Shown: one piece after another, positions 8,055 through 17,005 of the stretch
How the letters are laid out: every line of letters begins with the position of its first letter
Numbering within the stretch: position 1 is the first letter of the stretch
Source of the DNA: Oscillibacter sp.
Lineage (GTDB): Bacteria > Bacillota > Clostridia > Oscillospirales > Oscillospiraceae
Assembly: GCA_017937405.1 (NCBI GenBank)
Contig: JAGBDS010000039.1
Location: 1-41,765 of the forward strand
Reading direction: 5' to 3'
DNA length: 41,765 nucleotides
Translations under genes and position numbers: made by a program
The notes under the pieces: model-generated
Told to the model about the DNA's origin: nothing
Seen by the model: only the letters and a program-made list of their open reading frames with translations
Database searches by the model: none

Positions 8055-9575
8055 ATGTACATGAAAGAAGCACACAAGGTCTGGCTGGCCACCAGTGACC
8101 GCCCCATCTACCTGGAGCCCGGCATGGCCAACCGCCACGGCCTCATCGCCGGCGCCACCGGCACCGGCAAGACCGTCACGCTGAAGGTGCTGGCAGAGTC
8201 CTTCAGCGACATGGGCGTCCCCGTGTTCCTGGCAGATATCAAGGGGGACCTGTCCGGCATGTGCCTGCCCGGCTGCGAGAACAAGCACATCCGCCGCTCC
8301 ATCGACACCATGAACATCACCGGCTTCGACTACACCGCCTACCCCGTCCGGTTCTTCGACGTGTACGGCAAACAGGGCCACCCAGTCCGCACCACCATCT
8401 CCGAAATGGGCCCGGAGCTGCTGAGCCGCCTGCTGGGCCTGAACGACACCCAGAGCGGCATCCTGCGCATCGTGTTCCGCATCGCCGACGACAAGGGATT
8501 GCTGCTCATCGACCTGAAGGACTTGCGGAGCATGGTGCAGTATGTGGGTGACAACGCCAAGGAGTACAAGCTGACCTACGGCAACATTGCCAGCCAGTCC
8601 GTGGGCGCCATCCAGCGGGCGCTGCTGCAGTTGGAGGACGAGGGCGGCGGCATCTTCTTCGGTGAGCCCGCCCTGGACATCGCCGACTGGGTGGACTGGG
8701 CCGAGGACGGCCGGGGCGTGATGAACATTCTGGAGTGCCAGGAGCTGTTCCAGCACCCCCTGCTGTACGCCACCTTCCTGCTGTGGATGCTCTCTGAGCT
8801 ATATGAGCTACTACCCGAGGCGGGCGACCTGGACAAGCCCAAGCTGGCCTTCTTCTTCGACGAGGCCCACCTCCTGTTCAACGGCGCCCCCAAGGCGCTG
8901 GTGGAGAAGGTGGAGCAGGTGGTTCGGCTCATCCGCTCCAAGGGCGTCAGCGTCTGGTTCATCACTCAGAACCCCAGCGACATTCCCGACAGCGTCCTGG
9001 GTCAGATCGGCAACCGGGTGCAGCACGCCCTGCGGGCTTACACCCCCAACGACCAGAAGGCCCTCCGAGCCGCCGCCCGGTCCTTCCGGGTGAATCCCGC
9101 CTTTGATACGGAGGAGGTCTTGCAGGCCCTGGGCGTGGGCGAGGCTCTGGTGTCCGTGCTGGACGAGAAGGGCGTGCCCTCCATCGTGGAGAAGGCCGGC
9201 ATCCTGCCGCCCCGCAGCTCCATGAGCGCCGCCCCGGAGGCGGAGGTCAAAGCCGCCATCCAGAGCAGCCCTCTGGTCCGGAAATACGGTGAGGCCGTGG
9301 ACCGCCGCTCCGCCTACGAGGTGCTGGAGGAGGCCCGTCAGCAAGAGACCGCCCGGGAGGAGGAAGCAGCCCGCCAAGCAGCCTGGGAAAAAGAGCAGAA
9401 GGCCCGGGAGAAAGCGCTGAAAGCCCAGCAGGCCGCTGCGCCCCGGCGCACCTCCACCTCCAGCCGCAAAAAGCAGGACCCCCTGGAAAAAGCCATCAAC
9501 TCCGCCGCCAACACCGTTGGCCGGGAGCTGGGTCGCCAGATCGTCCGGGGCCTGTTCGGCACGTTCCGAAAATAA
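8055..9575 (+). CDS. HerA-like (DUF853) ATPase
   Basis: A 506-residue P-loop ATPase of the HerA/FtsK superfamily, annotated as DUF853 in relatives. Walker A is GATGTGKT at 33-40, Walker B is [12 protein letters not shown] at about 270, and the sensor region reads [32 protein letters not shown], all typical. Cells carrying it probably use it as a hexameric DNA translocase, but its biological role is not established. Residues of about 420-475 are a charged A/E/K/R coiled coil, and the C-terminus ([16 protein letters not shown]) is the conserved family tail. The ATG at 8055 has GGGAGG 7 bases upstream. It stands alone, without the nuclease NurA or a defence partner nearby, so an anti-phage role is not supported by context. 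Confidence 0.9.
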   Translation: MYMKEAHKVWLATSDRPIYLEPGMANRHGLIAGATGTGKTVTLKVLAESFSDMGVPVFLADIKGDLSGMCLPGCENKHIRRSIDTMNITGFDYTAYPVRFFDVYGKQGHPVRTTISEMGPELLSRLLGLNDTQSGILRIVFRIADDKGLLLIDLKDLRSMVQYVGDNAKEYKLTYGNIASQSVGAIQRALLQLEDEGGGIFFGEPALDIADWVDWAEDGRGVMNILECQELFQHPLLYATFLLWMLSELYELLPEAGDLDKPKLAFFFDEAHLLFNGAPKALVEKVEQVVRLIRSKGVSVWFITQNPSDIPDSVLGQIGNRVQHALRAYTPNDQKALRAAARSFRVNPAFDTEEVLQALGVGEALVSVLDEKGVPSIVEKAGILPPRSSMSAAPEAEVKAAIQSSPLVRKYGEAVDRRSAYEVLEEARQQETAREEEAARQAAWEKEQKAREKALKAQQAAAPRRTSTSSRKKQDPLEKAINSAANTVGRELGRQIVRGLFGTFRK

Positions 9576-9635
9576 GTACCTTACAGAATTTTGCGCTGTA
9601 AGCGCAAGAAAGGCTCGCCTCAAAATAAGTGAAAG

Positions 9636-9683
9636 CATACATTCCCAGCCGCTCAGACGATGCGGTTGGGAATGTATGTTTTT
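9636..9683 (+). terminator. Strong intrinsic terminator after the HerA-like gene
   Basis: A 17-bp stem with one mismatch: CATACATTCCCAGCCGC at 9636-9652 against GCGGTTGGGAATGTATG at 9662-9678, followed by TTTTT. Confidence 0.9.
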
Positions 9684-9767
9684 ATGGATGGTTTTGAGGC
9701 CCGGCGCTCCGTAGAGAAAGGGATCGACACCCCAGTATCCCCGGCGAATACTTGGCTCAATGGAATC

Positions 9768-9876
9768 AGGGTCTTCAGGGCAGGGTGTTATCCTCACCAG
9801 CGATAAAGCCCCCAGGCCGCAAGGCATGATTCGGCGAAATTCCGAGGCCGACAGTACAGTCTGGATGAAAGAAGCT
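9768..9876 (+). ncRNA. FMN riboswitch aptamer (RFN element), apparently orphaned
   Basis: The stretch contains the ordered conserved blocks of the FMN aptamer: GTCTTCAGGGCAGGGTG, a CCTCACCAGCG block, ATAAAGCCCCCAGGCC, GGCATGATTCGGCGAAATTC, CGAGGCCGACAGTACAGTC and TGGATGAAAGAAG. The terminal CTTC/GAAG can close P1. The 3' half is nearly canonical. The J2-3 block reads ACCAGCGAT where ACCGGCGGT is usual, so some decay is possible. FMN riboswitches normally turn off riboflavin biosynthesis or the transporter ribU when FMN is abundant. No such gene follows: the next convincing start is at 10551 and has its own promoter. No clear terminator or anti-terminator is visible just after the aptamer. Confidence 0.78.
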
Positions 9877-10459
9877 TGTGTGGGCCGAATAAGATAAGCT
9901 CCCCGGCAGCTTGTATAAACATACAGAAAATATCGATTACTGGATCATCGTCCACAACCTCATGGTTTGGTCTCACACGGACTCACGCAGTCGTTTTCCC
10001 CCTGCGGGGCAGACAGGTTCTTGCCCGATTTGTTTTGAGAGCCGCAATGCGAACAGGTTTAACTGCTCAGGAAGAAGGTTGTAACTTTGATTGAAGTCCT
10101 ACCGTACCACTGGCACTGACACTTCAGCATTCCGAAAAACTGTCCGCAGCGAATTCCTGGATTCCTACATCCAGGTCATTCCGGCAGGCCGAATAAATAT
10201 CCATCTGAAAATCCGGTCCGGACAGCTGCGGACGCATGGGCAGGCCCAGCAGATGGTCTGCATGGGGGGTCAGCAACATCGATATACAGCGTTCTTCTCC
10301 ATGAAAGGCAAACTGTTCAGCTGTCTGGTGCCCGCACGGTTTGCCCCGCCAGTCGCACCAATAGGCAGGTCGCCGTGTCTCCGCAGCGCTAAAAATCCCC
10401 GCCCGCGTTTTTTGAAATAACAAATTTTCTGGTTCCCTAAAAAAAATTGTAAAAACGTC
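9877..10459. other. Gene-free stretch between the FMN riboswitch and the hydrogenase promoter
   Basis: Only short open frames occur (at most about 110 codons, on either strand). None has a good ribosome site, recognisable motif or protein-like composition. No riboflavin gene, transposase or tRNA is recognised. It may be decayed coding sequence left behind the riboswitch, but I could not identify what it was. Confidence 0.5.
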
Positions 10460-10488
10460 TTGCGTTTACGCAAAAGTAACGTTATACT
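10460..10488 (+). promoter_or_regulatory. Promoter of the hydrogenase operon with overlapping inverted repeats
   Basis: TTGCGT at 10460-10465, 17-base spacer, TATACT at 10483-10488. The -35 lies in an inverted repeat TTGCG-TTTA-CGCAA (10460-10473), and the palindrome TAACGTTA (10477-10484) overlaps the -10. Both are possible repressor sites. Start codon is about 60 bp downstream. Confidence 0.7.
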
Positions 10489-10550
10489 TGCGGTAACAAG
10501 GTTTGCAATCAGGTCGCCTTTGATGATGACCAGAAGGAGGGACAACAGAA

Positions 10551-12389
10551 ATGAGCAGATTAGAAGTCAAGATGCCCGGCGCTGCCCAAGCCGTGGTAGA
10601 ACAGTTGTACCGCAATATGGAGCGGCGGATCGCCGCCAGCCCTCCGGGCCTGTGCCCGGTGGACATGGCCCTGAATTTCCTGAACCTGTGCCAGGCCCAG
10701 ACCTGCGGCAAGTGCGTGCCCTGCCGCATCGGCCTCGCCCAGCTCTCCAACATGATCCGGGAGGTGCTGGACGGAGAGCCGGAGATCAGCATCCTGCGCC
10801 GCATTGAAAATACCGCCCAGGTCATCGTGGACACGGCGGACTGCGCCATCGGTATCGACGCCGCCCAGCTGGTGTTGATGGGTTTGAAGGGCTTCCGGGA
10901 CGACTACGAGGAGCACATCCTCCACCACCGTTGCCTGGGGACGCTGAAAAACCCGGTGCCCTGCGTGGCGCTGTGCCCCGCAGGCGTGGACATTCCCGGC
11001 TACATCTCTCTGGTGAACGAGGGCCGCTGTGCCGACGCCGTGCGGCTCATCCGCAAGGACAATCCCTTCCCCACCGCCTGCGCCTACATCTGCGAGCATC
11101 CCTGTGAGGCCCGCTGCCGCCGGAACATGGTGGACGACGCCCTGAACATCCGGGGGCTGAAGCGTTACGCCGTAGACCACGCCGGAGACGTGCCCCAGCC
11201 CAAGAAGGCCCCCGCCACAGGCAAGTCTGTCGCTATCGTGGGCGGCGGCCCCGGCGGTCTCTCCGCTGCTTACTATCTGGCGCTCATGGGCCACAAGGTC
11301 ACCGTCTACGAGCAGCAAAGCAAGCTGGGCGGTATGATGCGCTACGGCATCCCCAGCTACCGCTTCCCCCGGGAGAAGCTGGACGCGGAGATCGACTCCA
11401 TCCTGTCCCTGGGCATCGAGGTACATACCGGGGTCAAGGTAGGCCAGGACATCACCTTTGACCAGCTCAAGAAGGAACACGACTGCGTGTATATCTCCAT
11501 CGGCGCCCATACCGACAAGAAGACAGGCATTGAGGGCGAGGACAGCCAGGGCGTTATGTCCGCCGTGGAGTTGCTGCGCCGCATCGGCGACGACGAGATG
11601 CCGGACTTCACGGGACAGAACGTGGTGGTCATCGGCGGCGGCAACGTGGCCATGGATGTCACCCGCAGCGCCATCCGCCTGGGCGCCGAGAAGGTCACCT
11701 GCGTCTACCGCCGCCGCCAGGAGGACATGACGGCCCAGCAGGAGGAAGTGGAGGGCGCCATCGCGGAGGGTGCCGAGGTCCTGACGCTGCAGGCGCCTCT
11801 GAAAATCGAAGCGGACGAGAACGGCAATGTGGCGGCCCTGTGGACCCAGCCCCAGATCATCGGCGAGATCGACAAGGCGGGCCGTCCCCGGCCCAACACC
11901 GCCGCTGTGGAGCCTCTGCGCATCCCCGCCGACACCATCATCGTAGCTATCGGCCAGGGCATTGAGTCCCGTGGCCTGGAGGAAAGCGGCATCAAGATCC
12001 AGCGGGGCGGCAATGTGGCGGCCAACACCAGCACCCAGATCCCCGACATGGAGGGTGTCTTCGCCGGCGGCGACTGCGTCACCGGCCCCGCCACCGTCAT
12101 CCGGGCCATTGCCGCCGGCAAGGCGGCAGCCGCCAACATCGACGACTATATGGGCTTCAACCACGAGATCAAGGTAGACGTCACAGTGCCCACGCCTCGC
12201 TGCACGGACCTGCGGCCCCGGGGCCGGGTGGACGCCACGGAGCGGGACGCCAGTGAGCGGAAGTGCGACTTCCAGTGTATCGAGTGCGGCATGACGGACG
12301 AGGAGGCCGCTCAGGAATCCTCCCGCTGCCTGCGGTGCGACCACTTTGGCTATGGAATCTTCAAGGGAGGACGTGTGGAAAAATGGTAA
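10551..12389 (+). CDS. NuoF C-terminal/GltD-type fused flavoprotein, likely NAD(P)H partner of the hydrogenase
   Basis: A 612-residue soluble oxidoreductase. The N-terminal ~100 residues match the NuoF-type [4Fe-4S] domain (CGKCVPCRIG with Cys52, 55, 58, then Cys98). Next comes a Cys-rich Fer4_20-type segment (VALCPAGVDIPGYI and CAYICEHPCEARCRR), then a GltD-like module with an FAD-binding GGGPGGLSAAYY and a second dinucleotide-binding GGGNVAMDVTRSAIRLGA. The C-terminus adds a Cys cluster (CIECG and CLRCD). It lacks the FMN-binding part of NuoF. It overlaps the hydrogenase start by 7 bp. In glutamate-synthase-like enzymes the GltD module moves electrons between NAD(P)H and Fe-S clusters, so it probably couples NAD(P)H to H2 metabolism. 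It is not a glutamate synthase: no GltB is present. ATG at 10551 has GGAGGG upstream. Confidence 0.88.
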   Translation: MSRLEVKMPGAAQAVVEQLYRNMERRIAASPPGLCPVDMALNFLNLCQAQTCGKCVPCRIGLAQLSNMIREVLDGEPEISILRRIENTAQVIVDTADCAIGIDAAQLVLMGLKGFRDDYEEHILHHRCLGTLKNPVPCVALCPAGVDIPGYISLVNEGRCADAVRLIRKDNPFPTACAYICEHPCEARCRRNMVDDALNIRGLKRYAVDHAGDVPQPKKAPATGKSVAIVGGGPGGLSAAYYLALMGHKVTVYEQQSKLGGMMRYGIPSYRFPREKLDAEIDSILSLGIEVHTGVKVGQDITFDQLKKEHDCVYISIGAHTDKKTGIEGEDSQGVMSAVELLRRIGDDEMPDFTGQNVVVIGGGNVAMDVTRSAIRLGAEKVTCVYRRRQEDMTAQQEEVEGAIAEGAEVLTLQAPLKIEADENGNVAALWTQPQIIGEIDKAGRPRPNTAAVEPLRIPADTIIVAIGQGIESRGLEESGIKIQRGGNVAANTSTQIPDMEGVFAGGDCVTGPATVIRAIAAGKAAAANIDDYMGFNHEIKVDVTVPTPRCTDLRPRGRVDATERDASERKCDFQCIECGMTDEEAAQESSRCLRCDHFGYGIFKGGRVEKW

Positions 12390-14128
12390 ACTTCAAGATC
12401 AACGACCGGGAACTGTCTGCCGCAAAGGGCACGACCATCCTGGAGGCCGCTGAAAAGGCCGGCATCCCCATCCCCCACCTTTGCTTTTTGAAGGACATCA
12501 ACGAGATCGCCGCCTGCCGGATGTGCGTGGTGGAGATCGAGGGCACCGACCGCCTGGTGCCAGCCTGCAACACGGAGGTGCTGGAGGGCATGGTCATCCA
12601 GACCAACTCTCCCCGGGTCCGGCAGGCCCGGAAGACCAACCTGCGGCTGATCCTCAGCCAGCACAACTCCAACTGCACCACCTGCATCCGCAGCGGCTAC
12701 TGTGAGCTGCAGCGGCTGTCTCACGACCTGAATATCCACTACCAGCCCTACGACGTGCAGCCGGAGCGCTCCCGGGTGGACCTGAGCGTCCCCATCGTCC
12801 GGGAGGCCAGCAAGTGCATCAAATGTATGCGCTGCGTCCAGGTCTGCGACAAGATCCAGGGGATGAACATCTGGGACGTGGCGGGCACCGGCTCCCGCAC
12901 CACCGTGGACGTCAGCTATAACCGCTATCTGAAAAATACGGCCTGCACCTTCTGCGGCCAGTGCGTCACCCACTGCCCCACCGGCGCCCTGACGGTCCGG
13001 GACGACACCAACCGGGTGCTCCGGGCCCTGGCGGACCCCGAGATCACCACCGTGGTCCAGGTGGCCCCCGCCGTGCGGGTGGCTTGGGCGGAAGTCTTCG
13101 GCGTGGTGAACAAGAACAAGCAGGTGCCTGTTGGCAAGCTGGTGGCGGCCCTGAAGCGTCTGGGCTTCGACTACGTGTTTGACACCAATTTCTCCGCCGA
13201 CCTGACCATCATGGAGGAGGGCAGCGAGTTCGTGGAGCGGTTCACCCACCGTGGGAAGTACCGCTGGCCCATGTTCACCTCCTGCTGCCCCGGCTGGGTG
13301 CGGTTCCTCAAGACCCAGTATCCGGACTACACGGAGAACCTCTCCACCGCCAAGTCTCCCCAGCAGATGTTCGGCGCGGTGGCCAAGAGCTACTTCGCCG
13401 AGAAGATGGGCATCGACCCCCACAAGATGTGCGTGGTCTCCATCATGCCCTGCTCCGCCAAGAAGGCGGAGAGCGAGCTGCCCACCATGAAGGACGCCTG
13501 CGGCGACCCGGATGTGGACGTGGTCCTGACCACCCGGGAGCTGGTGCGGCTGTTCCGCAGCGACTGCATCGTGCCCTCCGACCTGGAGGAGGAGCCCTTT
13601 GACAGCCCCCTGGGCTCCGGCACCGGCGCGGCAGTCATCTTCGGCGCCACCGGCGGCGTCATGGACGCGGCCCTGCGCAGCGCCTACTATCTGGTGACGG
13701 GCAAGAACCCTGATCCGGACGCCTTCGAGCAGGTGCGAGGCAGCAAACCCTGGAAGGAAGCCGCTTTTGACATTCCCGGCGCCGGAAAGGTCCGGGTGGC
13801 AGTGGTCAGCGGTCTTGCCAATACCCGCAAGCTGATGGAAGCCGTGGACAGCGGAGAGGTAGACTATGACTTCGTGGAGGTCATGGCCTGTCCCGGTGGC
13901 TGCGCCGGCGGCGGCGGACAGCCCATTCACGAGGGCGTGGAGATGGCGGCCTCCCGCGGCAGCCAGCTGTGGAAGCTGGACGCCAAGTCTGACATCCGTT
14001 TCTCCCATGAGAACCCGGATATCCAGACGCTGTACCGGGCTTATCTGAAAAAGCCCCTTGGAGAAAAGGCCCATCATTTGCTCCATACCGAACACGACGC
14101 ATGGGATGCCATGCCGGAAAAAGCCTGA
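12383..14128 (+). CDS. [FeFe]-hydrogenase, modular M3 (CpI-like) architecture
   Basis: A 581-residue catalytic hydrogenase reducing protons or oxidising H2 in the cytosol. Domains in order: plant-type [2Fe-2S] domain (Cys34, 45, 48, 62); His-Cys [4Fe-4S] domain (His94, Cys98, 101, 107); two [4Fe-4S] clusters (Cys145, 148, 151, 155 and Cys188, 191, 194, 198); then the H-cluster domain with L1 TSCCPGW (Cys301 proton relay, Cys302 ligand), L2 MPCSAKKAE (Cys357) and L3 EVMACPGGCAGGGGQP (Cys503, 507). All ligands are intact and length matches Clostridium pasteurianum CpI. The ATG at 12383 overlaps the upstream stop codon and fits the family start. The maturases HydE, HydF and HydG are not in the window. 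The flavoprotein partner suggests NAD(P)H-linked H2 turnover rather than a ferredoxin-only role. Confidence 0.97.
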   Translation: MVNFKINDRELSAAKGTTILEAAEKAGIPIPHLCFLKDINEIAACRMCVVEIEGTDRLVPACNTEVLEGMVIQTNSPRVRQARKTNLRLILSQHNSNCTTCIRSGYCELQRLSHDLNIHYQPYDVQPERSRVDLSVPIVREASKCIKCMRCVQVCDKIQGMNIWDVAGTGSRTTVDVSYNRYLKNTACTFCGQCVTHCPTGALTVRDDTNRVLRALADPEITTVVQVAPAVRVAWAEVFGVVNKNKQVPVGKLVAALKRLGFDYVFDTNFSADLTIMEEGSEFVERFTHRGKYRWPMFTSCCPGWVRFLKTQYPDYTENLSTAKSPQQMFGAVAKSYFAEKMGIDPHKMCVVSIMPCSAKKAESELPTMKDACGDPDVDVVLTTRELVRLFRSDCIVPSDLEEEPFDSPLGSGTGAAVIFGATGGVMDAALRSAYYLVTGKNPDPDAFEQVRGSKPWKEAAFDIPGAGKVRVAVVSGLANTRKLMEAVDSGEVDYDFVEVMACPGGCAGGGGQPIHEGVEMAASRGSQLWKLDAKSDIRFSHENPDIQTLYRAYLKKPLGEKAHHLLHTEHDAWDAMPEKA

Positions 14129-14137
14129 AAGTAAGCC

Positions 14138-14173
14138 AGCCGGAGCCCGCTGCAAACGCAGCGGGCTCCGGCT
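14138..14173 (+). terminator. Hairpin terminator after the hydrogenase operon
   Basis: Perfect 16-bp stem AGCCGGAGCCCGCTGC with an AAAC loop. The T-tract after it is poor, so termination may be partial. Confidence 0.75.
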
Positions 14174-14207
14174 GTTCTGCATATGCCTTTTATTTTTCTG
14201 CCGTATA

Positions 14208-14216
14208 TGCTATAAT
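14208..14216 (+). promoter_or_regulatory. Extended -10 promoter of the TauE/SafE gene
   Basis: TGCTATAAT is an extended -10 box (TG, one base, TATAAT) about 40 bp upstream of the start codon. No clear -35 is visible. Confidence 0.6.
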
Positions 14217-14254
14217 TTTTTATAATATTATCTTTAGGGGTGGAAAAAGAGACT

Positions 14255-15040
14255 ATGACACAGCTTCTGTTTATTCTTGTCAGCTTTTTCGCATCGGTGA
14301 TCGGCTGCATCTGCGGCATTGGCGGCGGCGTTATCATCAAGCCGGTACTGGACGCTTTCGGCCTGTATTCCGTCAGCACCATCAGCTTCATGTCTGGCTG
14401 CATCGTGCTGTCCATGACAGCGTACTCCGTTCTGAAAGCGCAGCTCTCCCATGAATCCGTCATTGAAAAGGGCGTCAGCACTTACCTGGGCATCGGCGCA
14501 GCCCTGGGCGGACTGGCGGGAAAGCAGCTGTTTGACATGGTCAAGGCCATGTTTGAAAACGCCAATACTGTGGGCGCCGTGCAGGCGGCGGCCCTGTTCG
14601 CGGTCACGCTGGGCACGGCGGTATACACCGTCAACCGCAGCAGGATCCATACCCACAGCATCAAAAACCCGGTGGGTTGTGTGGTGATCGGCCTGTGCCT
14701 AGGTCTGATGTCTTCCTTCCTAGGCATCGGCGGCGGCCCCATCAACCTGGTGGTGCTCTATTTCTTCTTCTCCATGGAGACCAAGACAGCGGCCCAGAAC
14801 TCCCTGTACATCATCCTGCTGTCCCAGATCGCCAGCCTTCTGTTCACCATTGTCCGCGGCAAGGTGCCGGAGTTCCCGGTGATTCTCTTTATATGCATGG
14901 TCTGCTGCGGCATCCTGGGCGGTATGGTGGGCCGGAAGGTCAACAAGAAGATCGACAGCCAGACGGTCAGCAAGCTGTTCCTGGGTCTGCTGGTGGTCAT
15001 CATGGGCATCTGCTGCTACAATTTCTTCCGCTACCGCTGA
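14255..15040 (+). CDS. TauE/SafE family membrane exporter (sulfite/sulfonate-type)
   Basis: A 261-residue polytopic membrane protein with about eight hydrophobic helices arranged as two repeats. Each repeat carries the family glycine motif: CGIGGGVIIKPVL near the N-terminus and SSFLGIGGGPINLVVLYFF after residue 150. Characterised relatives export sulfite, sulfoacetate or related organosulfur anions, but many homologues are uncharacterised. The ATG at 14255 is preferred over a GTG at 14240, because the AGGGG ribosome site would be directly against that GTG. It is a single-gene unit convergent with a sulfonate-type ABC importer locus, which makes a sulfur-anion role plausible but not proven. 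Confidence 0.88.
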   Translation: MTQLLFILVSFFASVIGCICGIGGGVIIKPVLDAFGLYSVSTISFMSGCIVLSMTAYSVLKAQLSHESVIEKGVSTYLGIGAALGGLAGKQLFDMVKAMFENANTVGAVQAAALFAVTLGTAVYTVNRSRIHTHSIKNPVGCVVIGLCLGLMSSFLGIGGGPINLVVLYFFFSMETKTAAQNSLYIILLSQIASLLFTIVRGKVPEFPVILFICMVCCGILGGMVGRKVNKKIDSQTVSKLFLGLLVVIMGICCYNFFRYR

Positions 15041-15052
15041 TATATTTCTATC

Positions 15053-15089
15053 AAAAAGCTCCCGTGGACGTCGGCCACGGGAGCTTTTT
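15053..15089. terminator. Bidirectional terminator between TauE/SafE and the ABC binding protein genes
   Basis: Perfect 15-bp stem AAAAAGCTCCCGTGG with a 7-base loop and A/T tracts on both sides. It serves two convergent units. Confidence 0.93.
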
Positions 15090-15100
15090 ATGTAGGAGAA

Positions 15101-16159
15101 TTACTTGCCGGCCTCGATCATGTTGTCAAACATGACGTAATCGGCAACGGGGACTTCCTTCTCCACGGCGCCGGCCGCGATGAAGTTGTCCTGCTGGACC
15201 TTGTAGTAATGCTCGATGGAGCCGTCAGCGGCACCGGCGGCTACTTCCTTGCCGGTGAACCAATCGGCAACACCGCGCTCGGCGTAGACGGAATCATAGT
15301 CGGTCTTGGTCTGGTCAGCCACGTACTGGGCGACTTCCTCGTAGTTGCCGTCAGCAGCGTAGTCCATGCCCTTGTACAGGGCCTTGGTGAAGCGCAGGAT
15401 CTTGTCGGCATTCTCCTCGGCATACTTGGGAGTCACGATCCAGCTGGCCAGAGAAACGGTGGTGTCGGAGAAGGTCATGTTGTCGCACAGCAGGGTGCCC
15501 TTGTCGCCCAGCTCTTCCATGATCTTCAGGCTGTTGGGGGACCAGGTGGAGCAGGCGTCGACACCGCCGGACAGCATGGCCGTCACGATGTTGGAGGCGT
15601 CCATATCCATGGCCTTGATATCGCTCATGGACAGGCCGGCCTTCTCCAGGCCGTTCTTCAGGATATCCTCACTGGAGGTGCCGGAGGAATAAGCCACGGT
15701 CTTGCCCTTCAGGTCTTCCAGGGTCTTGACGTCGGGACCGCCGATGACGGCGTCACCGTTGGAGATGTGGGACAGGGCGAAGATCTTGGCCTTGCCGTTG
15801 ATGCACAGCTTGTGGGCGCCCTGGCCGATGTAGCCCATGTCGATGGAGCCGGATTCCATGGCGGCGATGATGGTCGGGCCGTCAGCGAATTCCACCAGCT
15901 TCACGGTGATGCCGGCTTCCTCGAAATAGCCCTTGTTGATGGCGGTAGTCACAGACCACAGGCTGCCGTAGTTGGGCATGTAGGCGATGTTCAGGGTGAT
16001 GGGCTCCTCAGCGGGTTCAGCGGGAGCGGGCTCTGCCGGCTGCTCGGTCTTTTCCGGCTCCTTGGTCTCGGCGGGAGCGGGGGCTGCCTTGCTGCCGCAG
16101 GCGGCCAGGGACAGCACCATCGCGAGAGCCAGCAGCATTGCAATGAATTTGTTCTTCAT
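15101..16159 (-). CDS. ABC transporter substrate-binding lipoprotein, SsuA/TauA-like
   Basis: A 352-residue extracellular binding lipoprotein of an importer in the nitrate/sulfonate/taurine (NMT1/SsuA) class. The signal peptide ends in lipobox LAAC with lipidated Cys21, followed by a Pro/Ala/Glu-rich linker (about 25-52). The mature fold starts ITLNIAYMPNYGSLW and contains NKGYFEEAGITVKLVEF, AAMESGSIDMGYIG and DLKGKTVAYSSGTSSEDIL, all typical of SsuA/TauA-like proteins. It is the last gene of the minus-strand operon sulfatase-permease-ATPase-binding protein. GGAGG lies 7 bases before the ATG. The ligand could be an organosulfonate or, given the sulfatase, a sulfate ester; this fold also binds nitrate and pyrimidine precursors, so specificity is open. 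Confidence 0.9.
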   Translation of the reverse strand: MKNKFIAMLLALAMVLSLAACGSKAAPAPAETKEPEKTEQPAEPAPAEPAEEPITLNIAYMPNYGSLWSVTTAINKGYFEEAGITVKLVEFADGPTIIAAMESGSIDMGYIGQGAHKLCINGKAKIFALSHISNGDAVIGGPDVKTLEDLKGKTVAYSSGTSSEDILKNGLEKAGLSMSDIKAMDMDASNIVTAMLSGGVDACSTWSPNSLKIMEELGDKGTLLCDNMTFSDTTVSLASWIVTPKYAEENADKILRFTKALYKGMDYAADGNYEEVAQYVADQTKTDYDSVYAERGVADWFTGKEVAAGAADGSIEHYYKVQQDNFIAAGAVEKEVPVADYVMFDNMIEAGK

Positions 16160-16213
16160 CTTGTACCTCCAAAAAATGTTTATTTTCCACCGGGCACAGG
16201 CCCAAAATGGCTC

Positions 16214-17005
16214 TTATCTGCGGACCTCCAGGTACTCCTGATAGACCTCGCCCCAGATCTGGGCTTTCAGGTCCAGGAATTCCTTCTGCATTTTCAGGTC
16301 CTGGGTGCGGGGATAGGGCAGGTTGATGTCAATAATCGTCTTGATGCGGCCGGGACGGGCGCTCATGACGATGACCTTCGTGGCGAGGATGATGGCCTCT
16401 TCCACGTCATGGGTGATGAAGAAGCAGGTCTTCTTCTCCTCCTGCCAGGTTTTGGTCAGCTCCGCCTGCAGCTGGGTACGGGTCTGGGCGTCCAGGGCGC
16501 CGAAGGGCTCGTCCATCAGCAGGACCTCGGGCTGCACCGCATAGGCGCGGGCAATGGCCACGCGTTGCTTCATGCCGCCGGACAGTTCTTTGGGATAGGC
16601 GTCCACGAAGCCCTCCAGGTCCACCATCTTGATGTACTTCATGGCGATCTCTTTGGCCTGATCGTCGGGCATACCCTTCAGCTTCAGACCGAACATGACG
16701 TTTTTCAGAACGGTCAGCCAGGGGAACAGGGCGTACTGCTGGAACACCACGCCGCGCTCGGTGCCGGTGCCTTCCACCTTCTTGCCGTCCACATACACGG
16801 CGCCGCTGGAGGGCTCCAGCAGACCGGCGATGATGTTCAGCAGAGTGGACTTGCCGCAGCCGGAGGGGCCGACAACGCAGATGAACTCATTTTCATAAAT
16901 ATCCAGGTCCACGCCGTTCAGAGCGACCATTTTGCCCTGGCGGCCGTCGTAGATCTTCTCCACATGGTCGATCTTGACCTTCAGATTTCTCTCTTCTCCT
17001 GCCAT
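16214..17005 (-). CDS. ABC transporter ATP-binding protein, SsuB/TauB-like
   Basis: A 263-residue importer ATPase. Walker A is GPSGCGKST at 46-54, the Q-loop VVFQQYALFPWLTV is at 86-99, the signature LSGGMKQRVAIARAYA at 141-156, Walker B VLLMDEPFGALDAQTR at 161-176, and the H-loop is FITHDVEEA. The combination FPWLTV and PFGALDAQTR is typical of the SsuB/TauB/NrtD family. It overlaps the permease gene by 25 bp, indicating translational coupling, and lies 54 bp upstream of the binding-protein gene. Confidence 0.93.
   Translation of the reverse strand: MAGEERNLKVKIDHVEKIYDGRQGKMVALNGVDLDIYENEFICVVGPSGCGKSTLLNIIAGLLEPSSGAVYVDGKKVEGTGTERGVVFQQYALFPWLTVLKNVMFGLKLKGMPDDQAKEIAMKYIKMVDLEGFVDAYPKELSGGMKQRVAIARAYAVQPEVLLMDEPFGALDAQTRTQLQAELTKTWQEEKKTCFFITHDVEEAIILATKVIVMSARPGRIKTIIDINLPYPRTQDLKMQKEFLDLKAQIWGEVYQEYLEVRR

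Noticed and set aside
8055..9575. HerA-like ATPase as part of an anti-phage defence system
   Set aside because: No nuclease (NurA, SIR2, DUF4297 or similar) or other defence gene adjoins; DUF853 proteins are common single-gene housekeeping loci.
9876..10423. Three open frames of 70-110 codons behind the FMN riboswitch, on both strands
   Set aside because: No ribosome sites at suitable distance, no family motif, and mutually overlapping frames. I could not match them to ribU, ribD, ribE or any other flavin gene.
10551..12389. Glutamate synthase small subunit (gltD)
   Set aside because: The N-terminal NuoF-type cluster domain, absence of gltB and overlap with a hydrogenase gene make a hydrogenase partner far more likely.
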